DNA of 64,000 nt from Haemonchus contortus. Its lineage: Eukaryota > Nematoda > Chromadorea > Rhabditida > Trichostrongylidae. The notes under the pieces are model-generated. The model was not told the origin of the DNA. It made no database searches and saw only the letters and a program-made list of their open reading frames with translations. A program made the position numbers and the translations under genes. This document shows, piece by piece, positions 34,391 through 45,545 of this stretch. Within the stretch, counting starts at the first letter, position 1. Every line of letters begins with the position of its first letter. The stretch is taken from positions 3,462,663 through 3,526,662 of the forward strand of contig LS997567.1 in NCBI GenBank assembly GCA_000469685.2. The letters run 5' to 3'.

Positions 34391-37300
34391 ATGTCGGAAA
34401 ACTCGTCCGATATCTCTGACAATTCCACACAGCCACTGCTCTGTTTGCCATCAACCGTAAGTCCTACCGTTTCCTTCTATCTATCGGTTACTGGACTGGT
34501 ACCGGTAGTGGTACATCCACAGTATGTGTACTATAGTTAGAATCGATAGAGACTACCAGTAAAGGTTCAAATGGTAAAGTCAAAGTATCAACTAGTAATG
34601 TATGGGTATCCCGGACACTGTGAAAGAGATTATAGAGAATTGTTACCAGCTGTAACCGTATCGGTAACCTGTGGGTTAATTCATGGTATGCCTTCCAAGT
34701 GAAAGTTCTGAGCGAGGTTTTCGAGCTCAAACCTAGCCTTAATTTCATCTACTCCTTGGAATTTAACTCAATTTGTTGTGTTTACGCCAACCTACACGTA
34801 TACTTGTGAAAAAAACCTTCGCAACAACAACACTGCTTACCAGTCAGATTTGGATTTCCAAATGGGAGGAATGAGGGGAAGGCAAAAAATGCTGTCCTCC
34901 TAATCTCGAAGAATAAGGGGTTTTCATAGCTGCCTACTTTTGAGCTTGCAAATTAGTAAAAATCAAAATTACTATGTAGTAATAAATACTCAACTTTTTT
35001 TATTAGTGCGCAGAGAATCGAAGTTTCATAAGCTGTGATGCGATTACTTTGCAGTTAATCGATCAAAATGTACTGTTGCGTTTTGTCATGTGGATGGATT
35101 ACTTCATATTTTGTTCTACGATACTTTCAACATTTCTACAAATCTATGTTCTACAACAGGTAACAAGTAAATAAAGTATATTGTAGTACAGTAGTAAATC
35201 AGTAACAAGCCCGATATGAAATTCTCATTTTAGGCTAATCGATATATACGACGGGGAGCTAGTGATCAATGCTTACATGTATTCCTTTTCAGTATGACCA
35301 TGGGAGATTTCATACAAACAGGTAATATAATTAAAAATATATAAATTTTCACAAAATTTGAAGTACTGGCTGGTAAAATAAGGTAAATAGGTGTGCTTGG
35401 CAAAACCCTTCTGCCATACCTAGCGGTGGCGGGCGCCTTCAAGGAAGACATGCCTAGCGCACCTCTCATTGGCGGGCTCGACAACTCAACCAATAGAGGC
35501 TGGCTCAGCCCCGCTCTCGAATGTGCTGCACCTATCACAACCTTCACCAATGCTTTTCTTCAAAAGAAGTTTTTTGTAGAACTTCACTTGAACCATACTG
35601 TGATTTTCCAGAGTATCTTCTATTCATTCATAATTCTTAATCCATAAATCGTTCATAATTTTCATCATTTGAAAGTTGCTGGGAATATGCGAGGGCATGA
35701 TAGTTGTTTTTCGAATAAGCTCAAGCCTTAGTTCTTAGTAGCTTACTAGTTCTGGCCAGGCCGCAAATGTAATGTACTGATTCGAGCCACTTTGTTTTCA
35801 GCATTTTGCTATCCAATCGAGACTATCGCTCGGGTATTGGACATCAGAGACGAAATGCCGATGATTCTAAACGTAACTGTACACTTCCTCACCTGGGTGT
35901 CGCTCTCCGGGTCGAGTCTCAGTCTCATTCTTCTCAATCTTGACAAACTACTCTACTTCAAATACCCTTTGAGGTGAATTTCAAATATTTAAAGAAGTTC
36001 TCGATATTTTGATGTTCTTCGATGAAGCATAAATCGTCTTGAACTAAAAATCCAAGTTTAAAACAGAAGCTGTTGTACTACTAGGTGACCTGCGATGGCG
36101 GCAGTTTGAGATAGTGTTTATAGAGAGCAGACAGCAGGGATGTAGACGTAGGCACTACGACGTAGCTGGGGCTTGTCGCTAAGTATGGCCGCGACCTCAT
36201 TGATTCATACAGCGGACATGGAACATAAATGCTGCCCTGGTAGCCCTGGTCTCCTCGTACTGGGATGAATAGTTCTCAAACTCCTTCATGCCTGACGATG
36301 CCCTTCAGAACTTCAAGCGCGTATACTTCACAGTCCCCATAGGGTTTGTCTTCCCTGATTCCCAAGTGATCCTCTAAAGTAGAGGAGGGGTTGGTTCTGA
36401 CCATCTCTTCTGCAGCTGAAAAGATTGAACCTGCTTTACGGAGAAATTAAAACCCTTTGCAGACAGCTTTTCTTCATCATAGGCCACATGGTCCACCCCT
36501 GAATTCAGAGAATTGGAAATATTCAAATCGCTCCAGTGTAGAAAGTTCCTAGAAAACTAGAGGTCATGTTAAATTTTCACGTGGTCCCTGGTTGGATCGT
36601 TGCCCATTTCTTTTGTCTCGATTTCTCCGAAGCTTCCCCTTCAAGGCCTAACTACAGCTGAGGAAGTTACTTAAAAAAACCTGACCATTTCCTAATCGAA
36701 TCGGGGGATCTCAGTGATGAATCAGTTTGATAGCCTTTGTTTTTGCATAAAAATAATTTATTCTCTTTTAGATATTCGTCTTACGTCACCCGACGTCGTG
36801 GCATCTCGTTAGCATTACTTGTATGGGCATGTTGTGTCATATTTGTCTCGGGAGCGTGGTACTTCGAGTGCTTCAAGTGAGTGTTCAGGGAGCAAATTTG
36901 GAAAGAAGGGGTTGTTTTTAGCCTAGGCTGCTTCTTCAGCTTGTCCATTCAGCACGTAATGGCTCAATACGATGAATCAAAGCATCCAGTCACTCTTTTC
37001 CCCGGAAAGGTCTCAATCACTTTACTGGGAAATTGTCTATTTTCGTTGCTATGGCAGTTTTTGCTCTTGTTCCATGAAGAGCATGCCCTCAGCAGCTGCT
37101 AATGCACTACTTGGAAAAGGGGGAAGTATATTCGGGAACGTTGTCACCCGCATTTGCTTGGGAATGAAAAACCCGGATAAGGAAGTAAAGAGCTGGGTGG
37201 GTGCTCCCAGCGGACGAGTTTTCTCATTAAGACATAATGGGTAGTACTTATTGATAGGTAGCTTGTTTAACTGATGTCATGTGTTTTACAGATGCGAGGA

Positions 37301-40300
37301 TAATTGCAGTAGAATATACCTACTACGGGAACGATGGGGAATGTACTTACTATTTTCTGTAAGTTCAAAGTTCATTCTTCACTAGTTTTCCAATGTGAAT
37401 TTATTTATTTATTCATCGGATGCGCATGAAGATTTTTGTTCAGAACGGCTAAAAACTGATTTTTCCTAGTTCTCAGAGCGATTTTTGTTTAGTAGATGAT
37501 TTATCGATTTTTCCCACGAGCTCATATTTGCAGGTGAGCGTATGTGTAATGCCTACTCTGACATCGTTGACTGTGGCACTTTATATCGTGAAAGTAGTAA
37601 CGTCACACAGAAAAAAGCTTGCCGAAGGTTAGTTTAGTGAATTTGATTTAAATCTAAATTGCTCCAGCCGTCCCATTTCGATCAAAAAAGTAAATTCGAT
37701 TGTTCTTGAGAGTTGCGAACAGTGCAATGAGCTCCTCATCCTTGAAGTTTAATAGTTGTAGATGTTTTGGGAATGAAGCCTTTATTGTTTTAATTACTGC
37801 CAAACTTTGAAATTTCGTAGTGATTGGGCTTATCACGACGATAGTTCAGCGGTATGGACTATTGCTATGGAACTGTAGTCCAGAGTTCAATCCCCGTCGG
37901 GGAACTTGCTGATACAGTCAGGCCTCTCACTCTAGCAGGACCCAGACCCATTAGTACCACAATTATTGTTGTCCAGGAGGATTTTGTTGCTCACTAGCTG
38001 ATCTTCCTAAGTAGGCATGCATGGGCTACTAGAGCCTTAAGGACATGGCGTATCCTGCGAAGGATGGATGTTGAGATTACCTAGATCTCCCAGGTGACGT
38101 AATTGGCCTGGGATAGAATCAGTGGAGGGAGCTGTACAAAGGAATGCTCTTTGAGCTATATATTGTGCAGGGATAAATATAGCCTCAATTCAACAAGTAC
38201 AGGGATCAAACGGATTCCCCATGCTCTCTGGTCTTAACGCAGTTACTATTTTTAGCTCATCATTTCCGTAAATCGCCTCTTTTCTCGGACTAATTGCACA
38301 TGCTATTCATAGCCAATCTCCTCCGGAACTAGCGAATTGTAGCTTTCCGTGCCAAAAGTTCATGATATCATAATCCGATTAAGTAAGGCCATAGAGTAGA
38401 CTATATACGTAGATATACTCATAGGACTAAGTAGTGGTAATAGCAGGAAGTGGAATGATGCAAAAGGTAGAGGCATCACGGCAAAACTCAAAAAACCAAT
38501 TCCTTTCCAGAGTATTGCCCCAGAAAGTTGGAGTTGGACCTCCTTAGACTCATTACCTTGGAAACCTATATGAACTATCAGGTTACGGCATGCCATTCGA
38601 TACGTTTACCAATTTTTTTCGGTTTTCCCAATTGAACCCCATTCGGTAGCCCCTATATGTCCCAATCAGGAATTCCTAATGAAACTAGGAGAGTGAGGGG
38701 GACAGGAGGAGGGGCTACTCCATGAAGACAACGACTTTCTCGACTTATTGGTAACTGAGGCCTTTCATTCAGGCGATCTATTGGTTCCTGATGGTCTGCA
38801 CCCCCCCCCCTCCCCAATTACGACCCAAAAATTACGAATTACTTTTCGTATTGAGTTTTGAGCGGGGATTGAACCTACAACTATTCGAGCGGATTTGAAT
38901 ATATAGCACCGATCTAATCGGATTTAAAATTTGTCATTTGTTTTGAATACCTTTTCGAACCGATTCGGAAGAACCTCGAACCTGAGCGCTTTCAGAGCAA
39001 GCCATCTACCAAACTGGTCAATCCCGTCAAGTACTGGTGTCCCGATTGCGGACTTTCTACTTTGTTTTCATGACGACCGTGTTTACTGCAGCTACATTAC
39101 TCCCATTCAGAATTAGTTCCATAATAATGAGCTTCAGTGATCATCATGAGGTATGCACTTTACTAGTTATACTTTACTCTTCACTGTACTGCCCTCTTTA
39201 GCCCTAATTAATGGGCTTTTAATGAGTGGATAGGATTTTTCCCAGGGTAATCTCAAGTTTTATTTATATTTTATTGTATTTAGTTGGCTTCATGCACTGG
39301 AACGCTTTCTCGTTGGATAATGGCATATCTCATCAGTTTCAATGCGGTCAGTGACAAACTATTTTTGTTTTTTTAAAATTTTTATTTCATATTCGTTTAT
39401 TTCTTGTAAAATGAAATGTAGTCAATAAAGTACAAACAGTAGGGATTTTTTGCTGCATTAGTATGACAAATGGGTTTTATTCGCTCCCGATTTCCGAAAA
39501 TTCCAGAGGAGTATGTAGTTTTGTACTCTATACTAAAGTTGTTACCGTCAGCAATCTCCCGAGGGGACCGAATATGAAAAAAAATTGGAAGAAAAGCCTT
39601 GGTGAGAATCCAGTCAATGCTCAGTGCTTCGAGCAAGGAACAGATCTGTTTGGGAAACATGAATTTTTGGGTTAGAAAATGCACTTTCGTCTGTTTTTTG
39701 TGTATTCTGTTTGCTTCTGTTTTTTAATGGAATCCATCTGCCAATTCCCATCATAATCACATTTCCTGTTCCTCCTAAAAGAATGGTTCCACTCCAACTT
39801 TTCAAGTTTCGCATCACTTTTTTATAAGTTGTTTACTTACTTGATACCACATCCGTTTGGTTCGTAGATTAATCGATAAACAAAAATTAAGTGAGCGACA
39901 ATATGCTCCATGGAGCTCAGTAGTGACGGGGAAAAAATAACGATAGACAATTGGAACATAAGGAAAAGCGTAGTCAATTAGGGAATTGGACCTGTTTCTC
40001 AACTGCAGCATCGAAGTAAACAGTAAATAGACTTATCCGAAATGATAAATAACTGTCAAGCCAATAATCACTGCAACGTATCCTGAGCAGAACTTCTGGA
40101 CATTTCAATGAAATTATTCTTTTAACACCACCTTTTTGATATAATCTTTTTATAAAACTTGTTTAGCACCACTTATCAAAGAAAAAAATGGGTTACGTTG
40201 ACTGATTATTTGGAGCTTCAGAGGTAATTGTTGTTATTTACAGATTTTCAATCCTCTCATAACGGTCACAGTGCTACCCCAGTACCGTTGCCGAGTGGTC

Positions 40301-40354
40301 AACCAGCTACTGGGCAGTCCTACCCGGAATGAGACAAAAACAGCTGATTTGTGA
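34391..40354 (+). CDS. divergent class A (rhodopsin-like) G protein-coupled receptor, 341 aa
   Basis: Ten exons: 34391-34456, 35055-35159, 35234-35321, 35802-35973, 36772-36876, 37292-37358, 37534-37627, 38996-39150, 39284-39346, 40244-40354; every phase matches. The product should sit in the plasma membrane and signal through G proteins. The N-terminus has two N-glycosylation sequons (NSS, NST). TM1 lies in exon 2, TM2 spans exons 3-4 (MGDFIQT), TM3 is in exon 4 with D-K-L at 134-136 replacing D-R-Y, followed by FKYPLRY. TM4 is in exon 5, extracellular loop 2 holds CEDNC, TM5 spans exons 6-7, TM6 is in exon 8 (TLLPF in place of CWxP). TM7 spans exons 9-10 and has N-P-L-I-T at 308-312 instead of NPxxY. 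The ligand cannot be deduced; peptide or amine are both possible. 'ttgttacag' abuts the ATG, suggesting a trans-splice or leader intron. Confidence 0.88.
35391..35560. other. intronic block open on both strands
   Basis: Inside receptor intron 3 a GC-richer stretch is open on both strands for over 80 codons. Joining it as an exon breaks TM2: exon 3 fits exon 4 at 35802 perfectly (QT-A-FCYP). I therefore treat it as intron, perhaps a repeat fragment. Confidence 0.35.
37836..38160 (+). repeat. tRNA-derived SINE (family C) in receptor intron
   Basis: The head 37836-37900 is tRNA-like: CGACG at the start pairs with CGTCG at its end, an A-box TAGTTCAGCGGTA lies at 37842-37854 and a B-box GAGTTCAATCC at 37883-37893. 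It has no intact cloverleaf. The unrelated 3' body extends to about 38160 (end estimated). It lies in intron 7 of the receptor gene, same strand. Confidence 0.6.
38801..38810. repeat. poly-C tract (10 C)
   Basis: Run of ten C followed by TCCCC, within receptor intron 7. Confidence 0.85.
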
Positions 40355-40586
40355 GAGCTTGGTAAGTCAGGCTGTCAGTTTATCCTGTTTTCGATCGACC
40401 GATTTTGCCCAAAAATTCGTTTCAGACGCTGATTGTCCATCACCAAATCCCGTACGGGCCAGAAGTTCGTGTTTCGGCAAAGCTGAATAGAAGATGGAGC
40501 CATGGGCTCACAAGCGAAGACCCCAACGTTATTAGTTTCCGTCATATCTGTTCTGTTTTGAAATCGTTTTTCTTCAGTGCTATCTT

Positions 40587-40592
40587 AATAAA
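40587..40592 (+). terminator. candidate polyadenylation signal of the receptor gene
   Basis: AATAAA lies 233 nt downstream of the receptor stop codon; it is the first canonical hexamer I see. Confidence 0.4.
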
Positions 40593-40866
40593 TAGTCAAA
40601 GAATTTGTACGTATTCAGAGTAGGAGATCGAGTAAATTTCTGAAGAGACCACAGAATCTGAATGTCCAAAAATCAGTCGCTCCAGTTCTACGCAGCGAAT
40701 TTCAGCCTCCATTCTAGTCTATCCAGTTCCGGAGATTTTTCTTTAACCGTTTTCCTTAGAGTTTACATTACTCTCTTTTTAGGATGGAAATTGCGTGCCA
40801 AGTATGATTGCTCACGAAATTGCTTGGTTACCAACTTACTGAGTCTTAAAATTGTAGTGTTTCTGT

Positions 40867-41062
40867 AAAAATTGTCATTTGAAAGCTCAAAATCCAAAAA
40901 TTGTTTCGAACCCTTCTCACGTACAGCTTCTACAGTCATTGGGCTGTAATACATATTTACTCTAATTCAGTTTACTCTAAAAATTGTTACTTAAAGGCTC
41001 AAAAAGCAAAAATTCTTTTGAACCCTTCCCACGTACAGCTTCCCCAGTCATTGGGTTGTAAT
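40867..41062. repeat. two-copy tandem duplication, period about 112 nt
   Basis: Units 40867-40952 and 40979-41062 share 'gctcaaaa.cc/gcaaaaatt', 'gaacccttcycacgtacagctt' and 'cagtcattgggYtgtaat'. They differ at several positions, so the duplication is not recent. Confidence 0.75.
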
Positions 41063-43029
41063 ATACACCCACGATGGTCCCTCTCGCTTGTGGTAAAGGG
41101 CTATTATCCTCAACCCAGAACAAGTGCAAGGATATTGTCAAGATGTAGCTTTGACGGATCAAATGAAGTTGCACCGACATGAGGTTACAAGTACTGAACA
41201 GGGTTAGTGTAATATGTAGTACAACATGAATACATGTAATATGATCAGCTAGTCTAGTAGTGCTCAAGAACTTAGCCGGATTGAATTTCAAACTTTTAAA
41301 AGACCTCCCTCGGCAGTCAGGAATGCTACAAGTATGTCAGAGCAATGCCAAAAATGAAGGAAGGATGGGAGACGGGCAGTAGTATCGGTTTTGTGTAATC
41401 GATTCGCCACATGCGGCTGTCGCGGACGCGTGACTTAGCCGTTATTACAGCTCTGGCGTTCTTCATACAGCTCAATCGATATGCAATCATTATTTTAGCC
41501 ATGAGTCTTCTGTTACTTCCTTTTTTCCTCTATTTCTTACCTGCTGCTGCATTCTGCTACATCCGTTCGCGCGCGGTGTTCCTCTCGCTGCGACGCGACA
41601 ATTTCGATCCTACTGCACCACACCCGTAGGGCAGAACAACGGTAACAATGAAGGAAGGATTGGTACTGATTGGTGCGCTCCCCTTTCAAAGTCAGTCCTA
41701 TTGTGAGGGATCAGGTTGAATGAGTTTTTTGGTTCTCCTGCACCAGAAGTTTGCATCGGTCTTTTATCCTCCCAGACAAATCTTGGAAGTAATGGTGTCA
41801 AATACTTTCTGAAGCAGGACGAGACGGACTGAACAGGAGGGAACTCTGATCTTAATGTTGATCCGCGAATTACAAACGAACTAGGGATGGCTTACGTTAA
41901 TTACCAAGCAAATATTAAAATTGTGCGGACGCTCTTTTCAGGCCTCTCGCATTTTGGTCTTCTTTCGACTTTTGATTGACCATTTCCTAACTTCGAGAGT
42001 AAGAACCCCTATTGAGCTTGAAATAAGTTTGGTCATATGATATCGTATGTGGCAGCGTACGACCAGTCTATACTAGGCGTAGGAATGGGTTTGTAATTGG
42101 TATTAACAGCTCCAGCGTGGTTGTGATTGGTCATCACGGGTAGTCCACCAATGGGAGGCGGCGTTTCTACCTACCACGATTCCTAAGCTACAGCAGCAAC
42201 GATTTTTCGTGGACTGAGTGCCTCTGATTACTGAGTAACTATCTAAATATATCTTAGACTTCAGCTCATAATAAATTTATCAATATGACGAAAATTCCAG
42301 GAATTTTCACAAATAATGATGTATTCAAAAATAGTTTGGTATCACTTACTTCCTATTATCGGAATTCGAAAAAATATGTATGCAAGTGCACATTCTCGAT
42401 AAAGCACATTCGTAATGTGCATACAATGTGAGAGATCAAGAGTAGGAAGGTGGGGCCAGGGCCTAATAAGGCGCTTTTAAGATAACATAGGGACAGGTTG
42501 GCGAATGGGGAACGATATTGTAGTCGGCTTCGAAAACAGTCCCGTTCTTTCGATGGGAATCAGCTCGAACTTCATCAAGGAATGTGTGGAGGCGTCTCAT
42601 CCCCAGAATGAATGTGAGACTCCATTACAATCTGATCGAGAACGTCGTGATCGAAGATAGTGATAGCATCGATTCGTCACCCACGTTGCCTGGGCACATA
42701 CAAGTATTCCCAGATATATCGATGCAATCATCAGGATTTGATCTGAAAAAAAGAGAATTAGGGGTTCGGTGCCCAATAATTAGAATTATTCGGAAGTTTT
42801 TGATTATGCCTTGTAATCTTTCAATTGGGGTCTAAGGTACTTATTTCCGCATAATTTTTCCGATTTAATGTAATAAGTACTGTGCATATAGGGATATAGG
42901 TGAAGAAATTGTGTCATGAGAGCTGAAGAATGGCCTGGGAGTTCACCCATACAAACAACCGGTTAAGCAATCAATGGACCTTCTCATAGCAATATTTTTG
43001 TCTTCCCATACAGATCTATCCCTAACTTA

Positions 43030-43085
43030 CAAACCCACAGGGATGGAGGGCTTGGTTGAGCTCGCAGGTATCGATCGATGGGATC
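43030..43085 (-). repeat. SINE-A fragment
   Basis: The phrase 'agggatggagggcttggttgagctcgcaggtatcgatcgat' matches the segment next to the B-box in minus-oriented SINE-A copies (compare 51780-51830). It is interrupted by the C22 tract. Confidence 0.5.
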
Positions 43086-43092
43086 CCCCCGT

Positions 43093-43114
43093 CCCCCCCC
43101 CCCCCCCCCCCCCC
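43093..43114. repeat. poly-C tract (22 C)
   Basis: The longest homopolymer in the window, at the edge of a SINE-A fragment. Assembly length may be unreliable here. Confidence 0.9.
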
Positions 43115-44477
43115 ACGATCAGTCCAGCTGGACAAATTGCTCCCACTACCTGATTTCCACCTACAAAATCGAAAAGTTCTATGGGCCCCAAGACGGCCGC
43201 CATCAAGACGGTCAGACTTCTTCAAGGAAGCTCTGAACGAAAGGAATGCTGAGCCTCGTGTCCCTGAAGCGAGGACGATTCACTGGATCACTTTGGCTCG
43301 TGACAGGGACAAATAGAGGCGTTCGCTCGAGGAAATCGATAATCAACGGGACGACAGTGATACAGGTGATTATGGGCATCGAAAACTTCAAATGTCAGCT
43401 TAATTCGATTACATCGCACTGTTTCATAGGGTGAAGCTAATCTATCCTAGCTTTTTCCATAACTTCAATATTTCTATGGAATCCCTACTTGATTGGAGCT
43501 CATGTGAGTAGTCGTTTAAAGCCTTCTAAGAAAGACTGAAAACTGTGAGCAAAAATGAAAACAGTCGAAAATTGATTCGGAAGTTTGAATTGAATCTTTC
43601 GGAAAGAGCCATTTCCCATTTTTTTGAACTTACTCATAGCCCGGTACCAGTATAGCACTGATACCGGTAGATAGGTTTACTGACCTGGATGAGACTTCTA
43701 TCTGCAGGAGCTATAGCAGTACTACTTTCATCCGCATTACTTCAACCTTTGATTTAACTTTTATTCTTCTTTACAAAAAGCGAGGTCTCAGAAGTATTTT
43801 ACCAGTAAGTTCCATCCTAGATAGAAATATATTCAAGACTGTTCTACTACAGTAGGCATCACTGAAATGTTGTGAAGATAAGCTTTAATTTTTAGATGGC
43901 CCAACTTTGAAGGAGTTAAACTGATAACTCTCTTGTTCATACTTGTTTTCTTATACTGGTACACTTGTATTTGTCGATCTCTTTGCAAATGCACATGCAA
44001 ATGCATTTTGCAGAGGACAGCAGTTTTTCTCATTACTTCAATGTTTTCTTGAAGAAATAAGCTGATTATCTCGAGCATTTGAATATTGATGGCTTCAATT
44101 AAAGAGGATTGTTGGTCTCACTTGAGAATTCATAAGCAGAAATAGCAAGCAACGATTTTCAGCGGGACCTCTCTTCATAGGAGAGGCTTTGGTCCTTCGA
44201 GAGAGTTTTGCTATTTGGGATCCAATAAGTAATTTGCCCAGTAAGTTATTCCCCTCAAATCACTCCTCATCAAGGTTGAACTGCTAAAACCCTGAAGAAT
44301 TGGCACGCAGACATGATATGCCTGTGATTTTTACTTTTTTTTAACGAATACAATCACTCTCGTTCCACGCACTTGACGTACTTTTACACATTTAAATATT
44401 TGTTTTAAAAAATTGTGTTGACGTAAATTTCAATTTATTTAAATATTGGTTGTAGGAACTGTAAAGTTGATGCTTAC

Positions 44478-45099
44478 CAAACTTCTGATAGAAACGTTGC
44501 CGTTTTATCACAATCGTGTAATATAGAGTGTACGTTGCCAGAAGAAAAAATCCTACACATTGAACGATCTGAAAGTTGGACTTTGAAAAAACAATTTTAA
44601 AAAACTCCCACGAAATTTTCTTCAATCACGTTAATGCTATGTGGGAGTTCTTCCAGCAATATTGCTCAAAATCACAAGATCTTATTAGTGAGAATGATTC
44701 AAGAATGGCCTCCCGAATACAGTACACGAGGCTCATCGCGCTGCTAGCGGGCAGAGACGCAGAGGCATAAAGACACTTGCACTGTAGTTTGGTATCTGTC
44801 CATTAGCCGCGCGCGATGGGTCTAGTGCTACGCATATGGGTAACCGCTAACCGTTACTAGTGTACAAGTAGTGATAAACGATTACAAAAAATGTACCTCA
44901 CCTCACTCACAATAAATGGAATAAGGAATCCCGGTTTCTCCGTGTAAAGACCGATAAGAACAAAAATAGCTGCGACGGCATTTAATACAATCAATATAAC
45001 GTCTAGCCAGAGATTCACAGAATACACGCCGAAGAACATACAACCCGTTGAAAATAAGCATAACACGAGAGCCGAGACCGCCACAAAGAAACAAGCTCG
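44478..45099 (-). CDS. small multi-span membrane protein, two exons (incomplete)
   Basis: Minus-strand exons 45099-44902 (66 codons, phase 0) and 44568-44478 (30 codons plus 1 nt) join in frame. Acceptors are 'atttttcag' and 'caactttcag'; donors are GTGAGG and GTAAGC. The product has hydrophobic spans around VAVSALVLCLF, VILIVLNAVAAIFVLIGLY, a possible one around FLIPFIV, and CVGFFLLATYTLYYTIV, ending in a basic IKRQRFYQKF stretch. The spacing and short loops recall LAPTM-type or other small four-TM proteins, but I see no defining motif. The first exon is not identified; the 45286-45530 foldback element lies just upstream. An alternative donor (GTGAGT at 44910) would remove three codons. Confidence 0.6.
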
Positions 45100-45274
45100 C
45101 TGAAAAATGATTTTTCAGTAATGAATACTCGAAACAAGAGTTTTTTGAATACAGTACACAGTAACATGCAACAAGTTTATTAGGTTTTAAAGGATCTGCA
45201 TTCGAGTGGCAAGTAGCTCGAGACGGCAAAAACCATGGGATTTCGTCGTTATGCTGCCGAAAGCATCCGTCACT

Positions 45275-45545
45275 TAAGGGTGTGTGTCAAGTCGTGCGTC
45301 CGAGGGCGCGCGCGACAAATTGCGCGGCGAAATTCGTGGCGAGTTTGGACGACTCCGGCGCTTATTATAAGGGCCCAAATCTGAAGTAGGGTAGAGTTGT
45401 AAGGTCAGCTGATCTTACTACTCTACTGTACTTCAAAATTGGGCACAAATACTAGGCGCTAAAGTCGTCAGAATAGGTATGAATTTCGCCGCGCAGTTTG
45501 CCGCGCGCGCCCTCGGACGCACGACTTGACCGTCCCCCCTCAAGA
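45275..45545. mobile_element. large foldback (palindromic) MITE
   Basis: GTCAAGTCGTGCGTCCGAGG at 45286 is matched by its reverse complement ending at 45530, and the arms continue inward (gcgcgcg, gcgcggcgaaattc, gacgac/gtcgtc, ggcgc, gggccc/ttgggc, gtaaggtcagctgatcttac). The centre is about 45408. Each arm is about 120 nt with a few mismatches and indels. It has no coding capacity. Its ends differ from the TTAA family, so it is a separate element type. Confidence 0.75.

Larger units (their letters stand above)
40600..44470. other. intergenic region between receptor and minus-strand membrane gene
   Basis: Holds the two-copy tandem repeat at 40867-41062, a SINE-A fragment at 43030-43085, and a C22 tract at 43093-43114. 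No exon recognised on either strand. The minus gene may have a 3' exon here (an acceptor-like CACAG lies near 44320) but I cannot confirm it. Confidence 0.35.

Noticed and set aside
35391..35647. 84-codon open frame as an extra receptor exon
   Set aside because: Its phase would allow joining to exon 3, but it interrupts TM2; exon 3 joins 35802 in perfect phase and restores a continuous TM2.
39092..39150. Short receptor exon starting at the internal TTACTGCAG acceptor
   Set aside because: The frame is open further upstream and the longer exon from 38996 supplies the whole of TM6 (FYFVFMTTVFTAA); the internal CAG lies inside coding sequence.
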